This document shows positions 32,243 to 40,231 of a stretch of DNA of 64,000 nucleotides, piece by piece. A program made the position numbers and the translations under genes. Position 1 is the first letter of the stretch. Each line of letters opens with the position of its first letter. The notes under the pieces are model-generated. The model was not told the origin of the DNA and did no database searches. It saw nothing but the letters and a program-made list of their open reading frames with translations. This DNA is from Streptomyces sp. NBC_01476. GTDB taxonomy: Bacteria; Actinomycetota; Actinomycetes; Streptomycetales; Streptomycetaceae. The stretch is from the NCBI RefSeq assembly GCF_036227265.1, contig NZ_CP109446.1, positions 4,609,501 through 4,673,500 on the forward strand, given 5' to 3'.

Positions 32243-33532
32243 TCAGGACGGCAGGGTGACCCGGTCCTCCAGGGGCGTGGCGAGGCCGGCGGGCGCGGTG
32301 CGTGGGCGGAGCAGCAGGTAGTAGCCGGCGCCCGCCGCCGTACCGACCGCCGCGCAGCCGATCCAGACCGCGTCGCCGCCCAGCCGGTCCAGCGTGAAGC
32401 CGCCGGCCAGCGGTCCGGCGAAGGCGGCGGCCGACCAGGAGAGGGTGTACATCCCCTGGTAGCGGCCGCGGGCGGTGGCCGGGGCGAGGTCGGCGACCAC
32501 CGACATCGAAGCGGGCGCGTGCACGATCTCGCCGAGCGTCCAGACGACGACCGTGAAGGCGTAGAAGCCCACGCTGCCGGCGAAGGCGGTCAGGCCGAAG
32601 CCCCAGGCCAGCAGGCACGAGCCCGCCGCGAGCCGGACGCTGCCGGCGTGGTGGCTCAGAGCGCGGGTCAGCGGGATCTGCAGCACCACGATGACCAGGC
32701 CGTTGAGCGCGGCGACCAGCCCGAACTGCCGGGCCGACAGCCCGTGCGCGCCCATGTCGATGGCGAGGGTGGAGTTGCCCTGCTGCGCGACGCTGCCGAG
32801 CAGGAAGGTGAGGGCGACGACCCCCATGAAACGGCGGTCGCGGACCACATCCAGCAAGGTGATGGCGGCCGGGGTCTTCTCCTGCGCGTCGTCCCGCGGC
32901 GCCGGGGCCGCCAGCGTCTCCTTGACCTTGGCGAAGACGACCAGCGCGCAGAGCAGAGTGGTGAAGGCGTCGCCGAGGAAGAGCCAGAGATAGCCCTCGG
33001 CGGCGATGAAGCCGGCCGCCGCCGCGGAGACGCCGAAGCCGATGTTGATCGCCCAGTAGTTGAGGGAGAAGGCGCGGACGCGGTCCTTGGCGGGCACCAG
33101 GTCGGCGATCATCGCCTGGAGCGCGGGCCGGGAGGCATTGGCGGTCAGCCCGAGCAGCGTGGCGACGGCGGCGATCCCCAGCGGGTCGGTGACCAGGCCG
33201 AGGACGGCGGTGCCGAGAGCGGTGCCGACCTGGGCGGCGAGCAGGGTGCGGCGGCGGCCGGCCCGGTCCGCCAGCACCCCGCCGAGCACGGCGCCGCCCG
33301 CGCCGCCGAGGCCGTACAGGGCGGCGACCAGGCCCGCGTACGAGGGGGAGTAGCCGCGCTGCACGGTCAGATAGAGGGCGAGGAAGGTCACGACGAAGCC
33401 GCCGAGGCGGTTGACGAGGGTGCTGGTCCACAGCCACCAGAACTGGCGGGGAAAACCGGAGACGGTCTCCCGTAGTGCCCGTCCCGCTTGTCCTGCCTGT
33501 CCCGCCTGTCCCGCCCGCCCGGCAGCCCTCAT
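32243..33532 (-). CDS. MFS transporter (drug-exporter type)
   Basis: 429 aa, 12 predicted TM helices. The loop 2-3 signature is GGVLADRAGRRRTLL; NASRPALQAMIADLVP and GRYQGMYTLSWSAAAFAGPL are typical of DHA1-type exporters. The N-terminus has a GQAGQAGQAG repeat. Substrate unknown. ATG 33532 chosen; a TTG 9 codons upstream is also in frame. Divergent from gpmA. Confidence 0.82.
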   Translation of the reverse strand: MRAAGRAGQAGQAGQAGRALRETVSGFPRQFWWLWTSTLVNRLGGFVVTFLALYLTVQRGYSPSYAGLVAALYGLGGAGGAVLGGVLADRAGRRRTLLAAQVGTALGTAVLGLVTDPLGIAAVATLLGLTANASRPALQAMIADLVPAKDRVRAFSLNYWAINIGFGVSAAAAGFIAAEGYLWLFLGDAFTTLLCALVVFAKVKETLAAPAPRDDAQEKTPAAITLLDVVRDRRFMGVVALTFLLGSVAQQGNSTLAIDMGAHGLSARQFGLVAALNGLVIVVLQIPLTRALSHHAGSVRLAAGSCLLAWGFGLTAFAGSVGFYAFTVVVWTLGEIVHAPASMSVVADLAPATARGRYQGMYTLSWSAAAFAGPLAGGFTLDRLGGDAVWIGCAAVGTAAGAGYYLLLRPRTAPAGLATPLEDRVTLPS

Positions 33533-33624
33533 CCGACGCCTTCCCCGTAATGACCGCAATCGCCTTGCGCAGATTACCTAGGGCGGCTGAGAGGCGCCAA
33601 GCCATTTCCATTAGGCTCAGGAGC

Positions 33625-34383
33625 ATGGCTGCTGCTGCGTACAAGCTGATCCTGCTCCGCCACGGCGAGAGCGAGTGGAACGCGAAGAACCTGTTCACCG
33701 GGTGGGTGGACGTCAACCTCAACGACAAGGGCGAGAAGGAGGCGGTCCGGGGCGGCGAGCTGCTCAAGGACGCCGGCCTGCTCCCCGACGTGGTGCACAC
33801 CTCGGTGCTGAAGCGGGCGATCCGCACGTCACAGCTCGCCCTTGAGGCGGCCGACCGGCTCTGGATCCCGGTACGGCGCTCGTGGCGGCTGAACGAGCGG
33901 CACTACGGCGCGCTCCAGGGCAAGGACAAGGCGCAGACGCTCGCGGAGTTCGGCGAGGAGCAGTTCATGCTCTGGCGCCGTTCCTACGACACGCCGCCGC
34001 CGGTCCTGGCGGACGGCACCGAGTTCTCCCAGTCCGACGACCCCCGCTACGCCGCGATCCCCTCCGAGGCCCGGCCGCGCACGGAGTGCCTCAAGGACGT
34101 CGTCAACCGGATGCTGCCGTACTGGTACGACGGCATCGTCCCCGACCTGCTGGCCGGCCGCACCGTTCTGGTCGCCGCCCACGGCAACTCCCTGCGGGCG
34201 CTGGTCAAGCACCTCGACAACATCTCCGACGCGGACATCGCGGCGCTCAACATCCCCACCGGCATCCCCCTCTCCTACGACCTGGACGCCGATTTCCACC
34301 CGATCACCCCGGGCGGCACCTACCTCGACCCCGAGGCCGCGGCGGCTTCCATCGAGGCGGTCAAAAACCAGGGCAAGAAGTAG
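33625..34383 (+). CDS. gpmA: 2,3-bisphosphoglycerate-dependent phosphoglycerate mutase
   Basis: 252 aa, glycolysis/gluconeogenesis: interconverts 3- and 2-phosphoglycerate. Phospho-His motif LLRHGESEWN, FTGWVDVNLNDKG, catalytic Glu in NERHYGALQG, second His in VAAHGNSLRALVKHLD. Full length. ATG 33625; TAGGCT (33612-33617) lies 7 nt upstream and the GGAG at 33620 is too close, so probably leaderless. Confidence 0.96.
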   Translation: MAAAAYKLILLRHGESEWNAKNLFTGWVDVNLNDKGEKEAVRGGELLKDAGLLPDVVHTSVLKRAIRTSQLALEAADRLWIPVRRSWRLNERHYGALQGKDKAQTLAEFGEEQFMLWRRSYDTPPPVLADGTEFSQSDDPRYAAIPSEARPRTECLKDVVNRMLPYWYDGIVPDLLAGRTVLVAAHGNSLRALVKHLDNISDADIAALNIPTGIPLSYDLDADFHPITPGGTYLDPEAAAASIEAVKNQGKK

Positions 34384-34400
34384 TAACGCGACGCCTGTAA

Positions 34401-34444
34401 GCCCCCGACCCGCGGCATTCTCCGTGGTGCGGGGGCGTTCTTTT
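34401..34444 (+). terminator. Rho-independent-type terminator after gpmA
   Basis: GCCCCCG (34401-34407) pairs with CGGGGGC (34430-34436); an inner CCGCGG/CCGTGG stem adds to it. TTCTTTT follows directly. It lies 17 bp after the gpmA stop. Confidence 0.75.
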
Positions 34445-34668
34445 CCGCCGGGGCGTCCTCGGGCCGTGGTGCCGCATCGGGCAACACGTCCGCTGAGACG
34501 TGCGATGGCAAGGGGACCACGGTGCTGGACAGCACCCGAACCCATCCGAGGGGCAAGTGGCTCTGGACGCGGTCCCGCAACAGCGCTGGGTTTCGGATCG
34601 GGGACGACCTGCCACGGTTCTCACGAGGAATCCGCGCTGGTCGCGGGCCGCCAGCTAGCGTCGGCCCC

Positions 34669-35424
34669 ATGACGTCGCCGAAGTATCACCTGGATCGGAC
34701 GAGCGCTCAGTCGTTCGGCTCAGCCAGTGAGCACTACGACCGGTACCGGCCCTCCCCGCCGCACGCGCTCCTCGATGACCTGGTCGCGCTGCGGCCCGTC
34801 GAAGTGCTGGATGTCGGCTGCGGCACCGGCAAAGTCGCCGTTGAGCTGGCCGGCCGCGGGATACGGGTGCTCGGAGTGGAGATCGACGAACGGATGGCCG
34901 ACCTCGCGCGTGGGCACGGGGTCCCGGTTGAGGTCGCGGAGTTCGAGTCCTGGGATGCCACGGGCCGCCAGTTCGGTCTGATCACGTGCGCTGACGCGTG
35001 GCACTGGATCGATCCGGTGAGAGGAAGCGAGAAGGCCGCAGCGCTGCTGCGTCCCCGGGGCACGCTCGCGCTGTTCTGGAGCTATTACCTCCTCGATGAC
35101 GACGTGGCGGCGCTCTTCCAGCGCGTCTATGACGAGCACGCGCCGCAAGCAAGAACGCACAGCTACGAACCGCTCCAGGCACAGGGCGAGCCGTTCGAGT
35201 CCATTTCGGCGTTCGGGCCGACCGAGACCCGCACCTACCGATGGAAAGACACAGTGAGCGCCACGGACTGGGTAGGTCTCCTCGCCACGTTCAGCGACCA
35301 CAGGGCCCTCACACCACAGCAGCTGGTCACCCTTCAAGCGGCACTGTGCAAGGCGATCGAAGACCTCGGGGGGAGCGTAGCGGTGTCACGCGGGGTGCAT
35401 GCGGCGTTCGCACAGCGTCTATAG
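34669..35424 (+). CDS. SAM-dependent methyltransferase (UbiE/Methyltransf_11 type)
   Basis: 251 aa. SAM motif I LDVGCGTGKVAVELA (about residues 44-58), motif II VLGVEIDERM, and ITCADAWHWIDP, typical of small-molecule C- or O-methyltransferases with a conserved HW motif. ATG 34669 with TAGCGT (34656-34661) 7 nt upstream, so leaderless. Its codon use is less GC-rich than gpmA before it, and the next genes share that, suggesting a transferred patch. Confidence 0.82.
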   Translation: MTSPKYHLDRTSAQSFGSASEHYDRYRPSPPHALLDDLVALRPVEVLDVGCGTGKVAVELAGRGIRVLGVEIDERMADLARGHGVPVEVAEFESWDATGRQFGLITCADAWHWIDPVRGSEKAAALLRPRGTLALFWSYYLLDDDVAALFQRVYDEHAPQARTHSYEPLQAQGEPFESISAFGPTETRTYRWKDTVSATDWVGLLATFSDHRALTPQQLVTLQAALCKAIEDLGGSVAVSRGVHAAFAQRL

Positions 35425-35613
35425 CGGTCATCCTTCGGTCTTATTTCAGTTACGAGTCCTCACACCCACAGTGAGGCTTTTCCAACCTGGCTGCGCGTCA
35501 CTGAAATCGTCGAGGCCGTCCTGGCCCTGCACCTCGCCACGTCATGAGGACGGTTCGGCCCGAGGGACAAAGACAGTGCCGCTAGCAGACGACAGCAAGG
35601 GAGCTCGCTCGCC

Positions 35614-36039
35614 GTGGCAGACGTCAGAGTCACCTACGACAGGACTGCGGACGCAGCGTACGTGTACCTCACTGAACCGCAGGCCCTCGTTCGGTCCGCG
35701 CGCATGTATCCCTGCGATCCGGTGGACACCGACGCCATGATCAACCTCGACTTCGACGAACAGGGCCGCCTCATCGGCATCGAGGTGCTGGGGGCCAGTG
35801 CAAAATTGCCCAAGCCTGCTCCAGTCTGCGGAGCGACCGGACATCAAAGGCTGATGAACCGTCGGGCACAGATCCGGCGACGACCACGGTGCGACGTGCA
35901 GCACGTTGAAAAGGGCTCGGTGCCAGGCCCGGTCGGAGAGTGCCGGGTACTCGGGCAGCGTCCTGACGCTCCGCCCCGGCGTCCCGGAGCGCCGAGGCGC
36001 AGCAGTGCCGGGGAGTTCGTTCCGCGCTCGCATGCGTAG
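35614..36039 (+). CDS. DUF2283 protein with an unrelated C-terminal tail
   Basis: GTG 35614. Residues 1-66 (VRVTYDRTADAAYVYLTEPQ, DAMINLDFDEQGRLIGIEVL, GASAKLPKP) form a complete DUF2283 domain, which in relatives is nearly the whole protein of about 70 residues. After KLPKP the frame runs 75 more residues of basic, low-complexity sequence without similarity to the family. The likely cause is loss of the original stop by rearrangement. DUF2283 genes often sit beside toxin-antitoxin or mobile DNA; no partner is visible. Confidence 0.6.
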   Translation: MADVRVTYDRTADAAYVYLTEPQALVRSARMYPCDPVDTDAMINLDFDEQGRLIGIEVLGASAKLPKPAPVCGATGHQRLMNRRAQIRRRPRCDVQHVEKGSVPGPVGECRVLGQRPDAPPRRPGAPRRSSAGEFVPRSHA

Positions 36040-36106
36040 GGGTACGCCCTCGCGTCCATCCGTGATCAGTGGACGTACTCGACCAACGTCGCTGATACGA
36101 GGCTGG

Positions 36107-36616
36107 TTATTGGGTTAGCCGCCACAGCTTTTCGCCGGATCTGGCTTTCGACGGGGGTGTCTCTTTCACGAGGTGGTAGAGATTCTCGAAGTAAACCTGC
36201 CAGCGGATGGGATCCTGGTTGGCTGGATCTCGCTTCACGCGCTCGCCTCGGACGAGGGGTTCCATCTTCTCCCAGATCAGGATTACCGAGCCGCCAAGGT
36301 ATCCCGAGACGGGTTCGACATCGACCAGGTTGTGCGCGACCAATGCTCCCAAGTTGTCGTAGAACCATGCGAGATCGCGGACGAGCCTCTGCTTTTCTTC
36401 GGGGAGCGCGTCGAGTCCTTGTGACAGATCGTAGGCCGGGAGTTCCCGGTAAACGAAAGCTCGTGCCGTGGTGAGGTGGTCGCTCCGATGCTCGCGGAAG
36501 AGATCGATGACAACGGGCAGAGCGTTGGAGTGGCGGGCGAGGGTGATCTGCCGGAGGGAAACCACAACAGAGACGACCACGGCCACAATGGACAGAACCA
36601 GTGCCGCTGTGTTCAC
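36107..36616 (-). CDS. Membrane-anchored DUF4760-like protein
   Basis: 169 aa. One N-terminal TM helix (ALVLSIVAVVVSVVVSLRQI), then a cytoplasmic helical domain (LFREHRSDHLTTARAFVYRE, LVRDLAWFYDNLGALVAH). The pattern fits DUF4760-type proteins of unknown function. ATG 36616. Codon use is lower-GC than core genes. Stand-alone gene. Confidence 0.68.
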   Translation of the reverse strand: MNTAALVLSIVAVVVSVVVSLRQITLARHSNALPVVIDLFREHRSDHLTTARAFVYRELPAYDLSQGLDALPEEKQRLVRDLAWFYDNLGALVAHNLVDVEPVSGYLGGSVILIWEKMEPLVRGERVKRDPANQDPIRWQVYFENLYHLVKETPPSKARSGEKLWRLTQ

Positions 36617-36653
36617 GGTGTACCTGCCTCCCTACTGCGAGTGGGGGCCGTGG

Positions 36654-36896
36654 TCAGGCGGTGGGGGTGGGTGGGGGCTGCACCTTTCCGTGCATGGCGG
36701 CGCTTCCCTGCTTTCCCGGGGAGAGCATCAGGACGGCGTGATCTCCCCGGCCGCCCAGGAACGCCTCCTGGATGACGTACGGCGCGTCGCTGAGTTCGAA
36801 TCGCACGGACCCGTCGTCGTACGCGGACACCCGTGCCCGGCGGCCCCCCGGCAGATCCAGCTGTTCGGTGAAAACGCGCTCACGCTTGTCCGGCAT
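36654..36896 (-). CDS. 80-aa hypothetical protein
   Basis: ATG 36896 with GGGGGGGA upstream on the minus strand. The sequence (RVFTEQLDLPGGRRARVSAY, DDGSVRFELSDAPYVIQEAF) predicts a small beta-rich cytoplasmic protein. No family recognised. It is followed 38 bp on by the DUF4760-like gene in the same direction, so they may be co-transcribed. Confidence 0.55.
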   Translation of the reverse strand: MPDKRERVFTEQLDLPGGRRARVSAYDDGSVRFELSDAPYVIQEAFLGGRGDHAVLMLSPGKQGSAAMHGKVQPPPTPTA

Positions 36897-37247
36897 GGGT
36901 CCCCCCCGAGTGCGGCCGGTCGTGGGGCGTCACGCTACCGCGCAACGCGGCTCCGCCACAGGCAAAGCCGCCTTCTCGGACCAGGCGCTCGCGTTGGCGC
37001 AGGGCGCGTCGGAGCAGGGCCTCGCGGCGGGCGGACCTGGCGCTGTTGCAGGCGCAGGAACTCGCCGGGCGGGTGCTGGTGGCGCACGGGAACATCGACG
37101 GGGGTGCCGCGTCCGGCGCCTGGCGCGAGCCAGGTGTTCACCCTGCACGATCGCCGGCTCGGCCCTGAGCGGATACGCCGGACCGTGCTGCTCGAACAGG
37201 GCGGTGCGGGGTGGGAAGAGGGCAATGGGCGGATCGACGCGTGACCT
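36897..37247. other. 351-bp stretch with no supported gene
   Basis: Frames are open in several directions, but none shows a ribosome site or family similarity. A minus-strand frame (36880-37095) and a plus-strand frame ending at 37244 read short charged helices (RRADLALLQAQELAGRVLVA) that might be remains of a lost gene. Confidence 0.4.
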
Positions 37248-38711
37248 TCAGGCGGTGGGGGCTTGGCGGGTGCCCGTGAAAGGGAAGGTCAGCCGGCGGG
37301 ATTTCGCGGTGCCGGTGAGGGTGGGGCCGTCAAGGGTGGCGGTGCAGGTGAGCTTCAGGCGGACGGGGGAGGTGATGCGGGCGGTGAAGGTGAGGGTGCC
37401 GGCGGTGAGGGCGGGGTTTTCGATCGGGGTGCCGTCGAGGGTGCCGCTGACGGTCGGCGTCGTGGCCAGGACGAGTTCGGCCTGACGTTCGCCTGCCGGG
37501 GTGGGGAAGGTCAGGGTCCAGGTGCCGTCCGCGGTGCCGCGCCGCCGGTACACGGCGGCTGCCTGCTTGTACTGGTGGGCGGACGCCTTCTGGTCCGGGA
37601 TGTCGGCCGGGTCGAAGGCCCCGAAGAACCGGTCGAGCGCCTCGTTGGCGCCGACGGCGAGCGGGCCGGTGCGGGCGAACATCGCCGTCTCGTAGCGGGC
37701 CACGGCCGCGTCCACGGTCGGCTCCTCGGCGAGCGCGTGGGCGAGTTCCGCGCCGTCGAGCAGCGCCAGGTTCATGCCGAAGCCGCCGAACGGGGACATG
37801 ACGTGGGCCGCGTCGCCGAGCAGGGTGGCGCCCGGGGTGTGCGCCCAGGTGAGAGGGGCCGGCAGCACCTGGATCGCCCGGTTGGTGAAGGACTCGCTGT
37901 CGGCGATGAAGGGCAGCAGCGTGTCGGCCCAGCCGGCGAACTCACCGAGCAGGAAACGCCGTACCGCGGCGGTGTCGCCGAGGTCGACGCCGGCCGCGTG
38001 GTACCAGTCGAGGCCGGTCCGCAGGCCCACGTAGCCGCGGACCACACCGTTGCTGTTGCGCTGGCCGATGATGGCCCGGCCGTCGCCGCCGTTGGCGAAC
38101 ATGTGGCCGTCGCCCACGAGTTCGGCGATCCCGGGGTGGCGGCGCTCGACGTCGTCGAAGCGGATGTCGAGGAAGGAGACGCCGGTGTACCGGGGGACGG
38201 CGTCGGTCAGCAGCGGCCGGACCCGGGACCAGGCGCCGTCCGCGCCGATGACGAGGTCGCTCTCCACGACGGCGCCGTTGGCGAACTCCAGCCGGTGCGT
38301 CCCCGCGCCGAGTGCGGTCGCCGCGACCAGTTTGTGCCCCCACCGCACGGTGCCGGGGCGGACGTGTGCGGCGAGCAGCGCGCGGAGCTGGCCGCGGTCG
38401 ATCTCCGGAGCGGCGGTCTCGTCCTCGTCGGGTACGTACGCGGCGAGGACCTTTCCGTGCCGGTCGAGCGTGCGCTTGGCCTGCCCCTCGGTACGGGCGA
38501 GCGCGGCGAACTCGGCGAGCAGGCCCGCGTCTTCAAGCGCGATCTGGCCGGTGTCGGCGTGCAGGTCGAGGGTGCCGCCGGGGTCGCGGGCGTCGACGGA
38601 GGCATCGGCGTCGTACACCTCGACGGCGAGACCGCGCAGTTGCAGGACGCGGGCGCAGAGCAGGCCGCCGGGGCCGGCACCGACGATGGCGATACGGGGG
38701 GTGGTGGGCAT
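37248..38711 (-). CDS. Tet(X)-like FAD monooxygenase with a C-terminal beta-rich extension
   Basis: 487 aa. The FAD site is RIAIVGAGPGGLLCARVLQL; VIGADGAWSRVRPLL is the DG motif; ATLLGDAAHVMSPFGGFGMN is the GD motif. DPGGTLDLHADTGQIAL is characteristic of Tet(X)/aromatic hydroxylase relatives. After residue about 390 comes a 95-residue domain (GTWTLTFPTP, VSGTLDGTPIENPALTAGTL, LTCTATLDGPTLTGTAKS) predicted to be a beta barrel and normally found as a separate small protein. ATG 38711 with AAGGAG upstream. Co-directional with the anthrone-oxygenase-like gene and divergent from TetR. Likely acts on an aromatic or polyketide-like compound. Confidence 0.83.
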   Translation of the reverse strand: MPTTPRIAIVGAGPGGLLCARVLQLRGLAVEVYDADASVDARDPGGTLDLHADTGQIALEDAGLLAEFAALARTEGQAKRTLDRHGKVLAAYVPDEDETAAPEIDRGQLRALLAAHVRPGTVRWGHKLVAATALGAGTHRLEFANGAVVESDLVIGADGAWSRVRPLLTDAVPRYTGVSFLDIRFDDVERRHPGIAELVGDGHMFANGGDGRAIIGQRNSNGVVRGYVGLRTGLDWYHAAGVDLGDTAAVRRFLLGEFAGWADTLLPFIADSESFTNRAIQVLPAPLTWAHTPGATLLGDAAHVMSPFGGFGMNLALLDGAELAHALAEEPTVDAAVARYETAMFARTGPLAVGANEALDRFFGAFDPADIPDQKASAHQYKQAAAVYRRRGTADGTWTLTFPTPAGERQAELVLATTPTVSGTLDGTPIENPALTAGTLTFTARITSPVRLKLTCTATLDGPTLTGTAKSRRLTFPFTGTRQAPTA

Positions 38712-38798
38712 GGTGGTGCTCCTTCGGTGACATGGGTTCTGGGACGGTCGGGGAGGGTCGGGGCGGCGGGGCGGCGGGGCGCTCAACCGCCGTGCCGG

Positions 38799-39254
38799 CT
38801 AGGTGAGTTGCCGCGCCACGGCGGCCAGGAAGAACGCGAACGAACCGGCCGCGGCCCAGCTCCGTACGGTGTCCAGCCGTTCCCAGCGGTGCACGATCGC
38901 CCGCCAGTCGGCCGGCGGCGCGTCGGCCCTCCACTCCAGAATTCCCTCGTTGATCGGGACGGTGCCGCCGAAGGTGGCGACGGTCCAGACGAGGACGGCG
39001 GACAGGGCCACGCACTGGAGCGCGAAGCCGGTGCCGGAGGCGTTCCATACGGTGACCGCGATTCCGGTCAGGGCGGCGGGGACGTAGAGGCTCGGCACCA
39101 CCACCCGCAGGGTTCTGATGAGCGCCTGGCGGAGCCGTATCTGCGGTCGTTCGTCCAGGGCGGCCAGTGGCGCGCGGACGCCGAACCGGACCACGAGCTC
39201 AGCGCCGGCCAGCAGACCGGCGAAGAAGAGGTTGACGCATTCGAGGACGTGCAC
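38799..39254 (-). CDS. DUF1772 / anthrone-oxygenase-like membrane protein
   Basis: 151 aa, four hydrophobic helices: ECVNLFFAGLLAGAELVVRF, VVVPSLYVPAALTGIAVTVW, CVALSAVLVWTVATFG, AAAGSFAFFLAAVARQ. Conserved family features RALIRTLRV-like segment, and VPINEGILEW followed by a W-RL pattern (RWERLDTVRSW). Members act as cofactor-free anthrone oxygenases or have unknown roles. GTG 39254 with GAGGGG upstream. It precedes the flavin monooxygenase by 87 bp, so the pair is probably one unit under TetR control. Confidence 0.75.
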   Translation of the reverse strand: MHVLECVNLFFAGLLAGAELVVRFGVRAPLAALDERPQIRLRQALIRTLRVVVPSLYVPAALTGIAVTVWNASGTGFALQCVALSAVLVWTVATFGGTVPINEGILEWRADAPPADWRAIVHRWERLDTVRSWAAAGSFAFFLAAVARQLT

Positions 39255-39328
39255 GGTGATTCGCCCCTCAACAGCCGCTGCCGGGGTGGCGTCGCCGCGG
39301 GCACGGGAGCCGCGGCGATGTTTTTACG

Positions 39329-39350
39329 GCTACTGAAAAATTACGGTAGC
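39329..39350. promoter_or_regulatory. Imperfect palindrome between the monooxygenase unit and TetR (candidate operator)
   Basis: GCTACTG-AAAAATTA-CGGTAGC, arms matching at 6 of 7 positions, in an AT-rich island flanked by T5 and A6 runs. It lies between the divergent starts at 39254 and 39385, upstream of the TetR -10 (TATCCT 39373-39378), where a TetR dimer would block both promoters. Confidence 0.6.
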
Positions 39351-39384
39351 AGAAAAAATGCTGCGGCCGGACTATCCTGTCGCC

Positions 39385-40119
39385 ATGAGCGCGCGAACGG
39401 TGGACTGGTCGGCGGTGGCGGGCCCTTCCGATGCGCCGGCCGGCAAGGCGGAGGGCCTGCGGGAACGCAAGAAGCGGCAGATGCGCCAGCGGCTGTCCGA
39501 CGTGGCGACCGAGATGTTCGTGGAGCGGGGCTTCGAGGCGGTGCGGGTCGCGGAGGTCGCAGCGGCGTGCGGGGTGTCGGAGAAGACGGTCTTCAACTAC
39601 TTCCCGACCAAGGAGTCGCTGGTCCTGGACCTGCCCGAGGTCACGATGGCGGCGCTGCGCACCTCGCTGGCCGACCCGGAGGTCCCGGTGGTCACGGCGG
39701 CGGTACGGATCCTCGCGGCCGAACTCGGTGCGATGACGTCGTGGCTGGACCTGCAGGAGGACCCGGCCGAGGCGATCACGAAGGTGCAGCGGTTCAGTGC
39801 GCTGATCCAGGGCACGCCGGCCCTGCGGGCGCATCAGCGGGACATGACGGACCGGCTGGTCGCGGTGGCCGCGGAGGTGTTGGCGGCCCGGGCCGGCGCC
39901 GACCCCGCCGACCCGGAGCCGCAGATCGCCGCGACGGCCCTCCTCGGGCTCTGGCAGGTCCAGTTCGCGGCGCTGCGGAAGCACATGGACGCCGCCCGGA
40001 CCCCCGACCAGGTCCGCGCCCTTGTGGCCGCCGACGTCCGCCGGGCGGCCGACCTCCTCACCGCGGGCCTCTCCGGCTTCGGCACCGCCGCCGACCGGCC
40101 CCACCCGCCCGCCGACTGA
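39385..40119 (+). CDS. TetR-family regulator
   Basis: 244 aa. N-terminal HTH at about residues 28-75: RERKKRQMRQRLSDVATEMF, GFEAVRVAEVAAACGVSEKT and VFNYFPTKESLV. The C-terminal ligand-binding part is Ala/Leu-rich helical. ATG 39385; TATCCT ends 6 nt upstream (leaderless). Divergent from the DUF1772/monooxygenase pair, which it most likely represses until a ligand, perhaps the monooxygenase substrate, binds. Confidence 0.87.
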   Translation: MSARTVDWSAVAGPSDAPAGKAEGLRERKKRQMRQRLSDVATEMFVERGFEAVRVAEVAAACGVSEKTVFNYFPTKESLVLDLPEVTMAALRTSLADPEVPVVTAAVRILAAELGAMTSWLDLQEDPAEAITKVQRFSALIQGTPALRAHQRDMTDRLVAVAAEVLAARAGADPADPEPQIAATALLGLWQVQFAALRKHMDAARTPDQVRALVAADVRRAADLLTAGLSGFGTAADRPHPPAD

Positions 40120-40231
40120 CCGCCCCCGCCCGGGCCGCGCCGCGCCGACGGGTCGCGGGCGGTGCGGTGCGGTGCGGGGGCCGGTGGGAGGTGCGGGCGG
40201 GAGGGAGCAGGGGGCGGCCGCGTCGTGGTGG

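Noticed and set aside
35542..36033. Minus-strand frame opposite the DUF2283 gene, with a segment like RTLPEYPALSDRAWHRALFN
   Set aside because: The segment looks somewhat protein-like, possibly a remnant of another gene, but the rest is antisense to the DUF2283 domain and there is no start signal. Too weak to annotate.
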